Shown here piece after piece: positions 61,692-64,000 of a DNA stretch of 64,000 nucleotides. A model generated the notes under the pieces. The model saw only the letters and a list, made by a program, of their open reading frames with translations, had not been told where the DNA came from and ran no database searches. Origin of the DNA: JAOUFP01 sp963801505. GTDB lineage: Bacteria; Nitrospirota; Thermodesulfovibrionia; Thermodesulfovibrionales; UBA6898. The position numbers and the translations under genes are program-made. Location of the stretch: NCBI GenBank assembly GCA_963801505.1, contig CAWDEY010000026.1, positions 129,446 to 193,445 of the forward strand, read 5' to 3'. Within the stretch, counting starts at the first letter, position 1; each line of letters opens with the position of its first letter.

Positions 61692-63044
61692 CTATATTAC
61701 GGGAAGTTTTTTCAGGGCTTCCTTAATCATCTCTTCGGGATATTCATAGTCCTGGAGTTTGCCATCGTGATAATCTGCATAGGCCTGAAGATCCAGGTAC
61801 CCGTGGCCGCTCAGGTTGAAAAGGATCGTCCTTTGTTTGCCTTCCTGCTTGGCCTGAAGCGCTTCATCGATGGCCCCGCGGATCGCATGCGCACTCTCAG
61901 GGGCCGGGATAATCCCCTCGGTGTTGGCGAACTGCAATGCGGCCTCGAATACCGGTATCTGGTTGTATGCTTTGGCTTCGATAAGCTTGTCGTGATAGAG
62001 CTGTGAGATAAGCGGCGAGTCGCCGTGGTAACGCAACCCTCCTGCATGGATGCCGGGTGGCATGAAGTCATGACCGAGGGTATACATCGTCATCAGGGGA
62101 GTCAGTCCGGCAACATCGCCGAAATCGTAACGGAAGTCGCCCTTGGTGAGTGTGGGGCAGGACGCGGGTTCTATTGCCACGATGCGCACCTTCTTGCCCC
62201 CGATCTTGTCATGCACGTACGGAAAGCCTATGCCGGACAGGTTGCTTCCGCCGCCGCAGCAGCCGATCACGACGTCAGGATAGTCGCCCGCGATCTCCAT
62301 TTGTTTCTTGGCCTCAAGCCCGATCACGGTCTGATGCAGGCACACATGGTTCAGCACTGAGCCGAGGGCATAGTTCGTATCATCGTGAGTGGCTGCGTCT
62401 TCAACAGCCTCGGAAATGGCAAGGCCGAGGCTGCCCTGGTTGTTCGGGTCAATTTCGAGGGCCTTTCTTCCCGAGTTCGTCACTGTCGAAGGACTTGCGT
62501 GACAAGTGGCTCCCCATGTTTCCATCATCATCCTGCGGTAGGGTTTCTGGCCATAGCTCACCTTCACCATGTAGACTGTGACATCTAGCCCAAAAAGTTT
62601 GCCAGCCAGTGCCATGGACGAACCCCACTGGCCTGCGCCGGTCTCTGTGGCGATACGTTTGATACCAGCCTTTTTATTATAGTAAGCCTGGGGGATGGCG
62701 GTGTTCGGCTTGTGACTGCCCGCAGGGCTCACGCCCTCGTATTTATAATAAATTTTTGCCGGAGTGCCAAGGGCCTTCTCAAGCCGGTGCGCGCGGAACA
62801 ACGGCGAGGGTCTCCAGAGGGCGTATATATTGAGGACCTCCTCTGGAATATCGATCCACCGTTCTGTAGTCATTTCCTGTTCAATGAGGGCCATAGGAAA
62901 GATAGCGCTGAGGTCGTCCGGGCCTACAGGCTGTCTTGTGCCTGGATGAAGGGGAGGCTTGGGAAGGGTTGGCATGTCTGCCATGATGTTGTACCACTGT
63001 TTGGGTATTTCCCTGTCAGGCAGCACTATTTTTGTTTCTTGCAT
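61692..63044 (-). CDS. trpB: Tryptophan synthase beta chain, TrpB2 type
   Basis: 450 residues, longer than the usual TrpB1 (~400). PLP lysine Lys112 in SPAGSHKPNTAIPQ, phosphate loop GCCGGGSNLSGI, and the TrpB2-specific EIPKQWYNIMADMP start with the FPMALIEQEM region. TrpB2 proteins work without a tight TrpA complex, making tryptophan from indole (or O-phosphoserine). No trpA is visible in the window. Between trpC and trpF in one minus-strand operon. Confidence 0.94.
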   Translation of the reverse strand: MQETKIVLPDREIPKQWYNIMADMPTLPKPPLHPGTRQPVGPDDLSAIFPMALIEQEMTTERWIDIPEEVLNIYALWRPSPLFRAHRLEKALGTPAKIYYKYEGVSPAGSHKPNTAIPQAYYNKKAGIKRIATETGAGQWGSSMALAGKLFGLDVTVYMVKVSYGQKPYRRMMMETWGATCHASPSTVTNSGRKALEIDPNNQGSLGLAISEAVEDAATHDDTNYALGSVLNHVCLHQTVIGLEAKKQMEIAGDYPDVVIGCCGGGSNLSGIGFPYVHDKIGGKKVRIVAIEPASCPTLTKGDFRYDFGDVAGLTPLMTMYTLGHDFMPPGIHAGGLRYHGDSPLISQLYHDKLIEAKAYNQIPVFEAALQFANTEGIIPAPESAHAIRGAIDEALQAKQEGKQRTILFNLSGHGYLDLQAYADYHDGKLQDYEYPEEMIKEALKKLPVI

Positions 63045-63096
63045 CTTTGTCCTCCTAGAGTCTTTAATTTTATTAAAAAATCTTTCTCAGAGAGGC

Positions 63097-63919
63097 TTAT
63101 TTTAGCACACTCCGGAGCTCCTGTGAAACGCTTAAACATTCTTCTCTTAGAGCATCAATTTTCTCCCCGATTTCCCTGGATTCCATCAGGGACGTTCCGA
63201 TGAGCATCGCATCGATCGCCGGCCTCCTTCAAGTCTTAGACGTCGTCGTGAGTTTTTATGCCGCTTTCGCTCACAACGGTCCTGTCTTCAGGAATTTCTT
63301 TTTTCAACTCGAAAGTTGTGTTGAGATCGATTGCGAGTGTTTTTAGATTCCTGTTGTTGATGCCGATGACAGATGCCTGAATCCTGAGAGCTGTTTCAAG
63401 TTCAGCAAAGTCATGGACCTCAAATAAGACAGATAGACCCAGTTCCTGTGCGAGGTGGAGATACTCTTCTGCCTGTTTTAGTTCAAGTATTGCTGCTATC
63501 AGCAGGATTGCGTCGGCATTTCTTGCCCGCGCTTCGAATATCTGATATTCGTCGAAGATAAAATCCTTTCTTAATACAGGACAGGAAACGATTTTTTTTA
63601 CATCTTCCAGAAACTCCAGTTTGCCCTGGAAAAAATCTTCCTCAGTCAGTACGGATATCGCATCGACCTTCTTCACCTCATAGGCTGAAGCTATTGCAGT
63701 ATGACTGAAGTCGACCCTGATCAGCCCTTTGGAGGGGGATGCCTTCTTGATCTCGGCTATGAGACGTATAGGCGAGTTGTCTCTTCTTACAGCCTTTGCA
63801 AAGTTTAACGGCCCGGGGATGTTTTTGATGGCGCTTTTCAGCTCCGCAAGTGGAGTTACGGATTTTGCATATGAAACCCGCTTTTTTTTCTGTTCAACTA
63901 TTTTTCTTAAAATGGACAT
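63097..63919 (-). pseudogene. trpC: Indole-3-glycerol phosphate synthase, disrupted near the 3' end
   Basis: The first 227 codons (MSILRKIVEQKKKRVSYAKS onward) form most of the TrpC barrel: IAEIKKASPSKGLIR, SVLTEEDFFQG, LRKDFIFDEYQIFEARARNA and VIGINNRNLKT, VVSESGIKTHDDV. A TAA follows at 63236. After about 20 nt the remainder appears in another frame: IDAMLIGTSLMESREIGEKI through ECLSVSQELRSVLK to a stop at 63097. Strand 8 of the barrel, with its phosphate-binding loop, is therefore cut off. At least one indel with local substitutions is needed. It is a mutation or a sequence error. Confidence 0.88.
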
Positions 63920-64000
63920 ACCGAATTTTAAAGTTAATCTGAAAGTTTTTCAATATAAATAAACTGAAAAATCGTCGCATTTGATATAATCAACGCTTAT
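63920..64000. other. Window end, upstream of trpC
   Basis: 81 bp of AT-rich sequence 5' of trpC; no gene or clear promoter is discernible before the window stops. Confidence 0.4.

Overview
The window is a bacterial chromosome segment of moderate GC. Almost all of it is intact housekeeping and metabolic genes, with a few short islands of decayed mobile DNA. The gene set is a Gram-negative, obligately respiratory type: Mla lipid transport, EnvC/FtsEX, an 11-heme membrane cytochrome, stand-alone TrpB2, pyruvoyl arginine decarboxylase with the carboxyspermidine route, and cdaA-cdaR-glmM. It fits best an uncultivated Nitrospirota (Thermodesulfovibrionia-like) or neighbouring deltaproteobacterial lineage. 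That assignment is inferred from protein flavour, not from a marker search.

Layout. 1-2530: remnants of a restriction locus (HsdR N-terminus, internally deleted Mrr), a REP-associated tyrosine transposase whose own gene carries REP-like palindromes, a frameshifted radC and a MITE-like repeat. 2582-10314 (minus strand): a long operon-like run, ROK kinase, lepA, lepB, a small membrane protein, the riboflavin genes ribE/ribBA/ribH, nusB and a phosphoesterase. 10409-15577 (plus): ArsR-type regulator, an unknown protein, then ftsE-ftsX-envC-ctpA, with a 331-bp tandem duplication across the envC/ctpA junction. 15684-22337: exonuclease, DUF3108 protein, thiol-disulfide lipoprotein, LOG protein, galE, an A-type Fe-S protein and hemB. 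22600-26634: a compact polyamine locus (carboxyspermidine dehydrogenase, nspC, and convergent pdaD-speB). 26746-31965: comEC, glmM, cdaR and cdaA (c-di-AMP synthesis).

32161-32541 holds an initiator tRNA with a good promoter and terminator, next to an excisionase-like relic. 33675-36280 is an mlaEFD lipid-transport operon whose MCE protein has a tandem-repeat tail. 36358-48356 holds serS, a FKBP isomerase, an ATP-cone nuclease, cysK, malic enzyme, hisB, a HAD phosphatase, glucan phosphorylase and an IMPase-family gene. 48357-52735 is a patch of small genes: a zinc-ribbon microprotein with a strong promoter, a free-standing sigma-70 region 1.1 domain, a receiver-domain relic and unknown lipoproteins.

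52866-54761 is the main accessory island. It has two decayed tyrosine-integrase ends, each ending in a copy of the 3' half of tRNA-Arg(CCU), with a truncated plasmid-type Rep gene between them, so tandem integrations have collapsed to scars. 54915-63919 returns to core genes: LOG protein, nitroreductase, radical SAM protein, OsmC, multiheme cytochrome, rho, queF, trpF, trpB2 and an interrupted trpC.

Four conserved genes (radC, ftsX, ctpA, trpC) are broken by small indels with the rest of the protein intact in another frame. This could be assembly error or genuine decay and affects how the window should be read. I found no CRISPR array and no intact insertion sequence. No clearly undescribed complete system is visible. 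The best candidates for new biology are the sigma 1.1 microprotein locus, the unknown protein at the head of the ftsEX operon and the REP-bearing RAYT.
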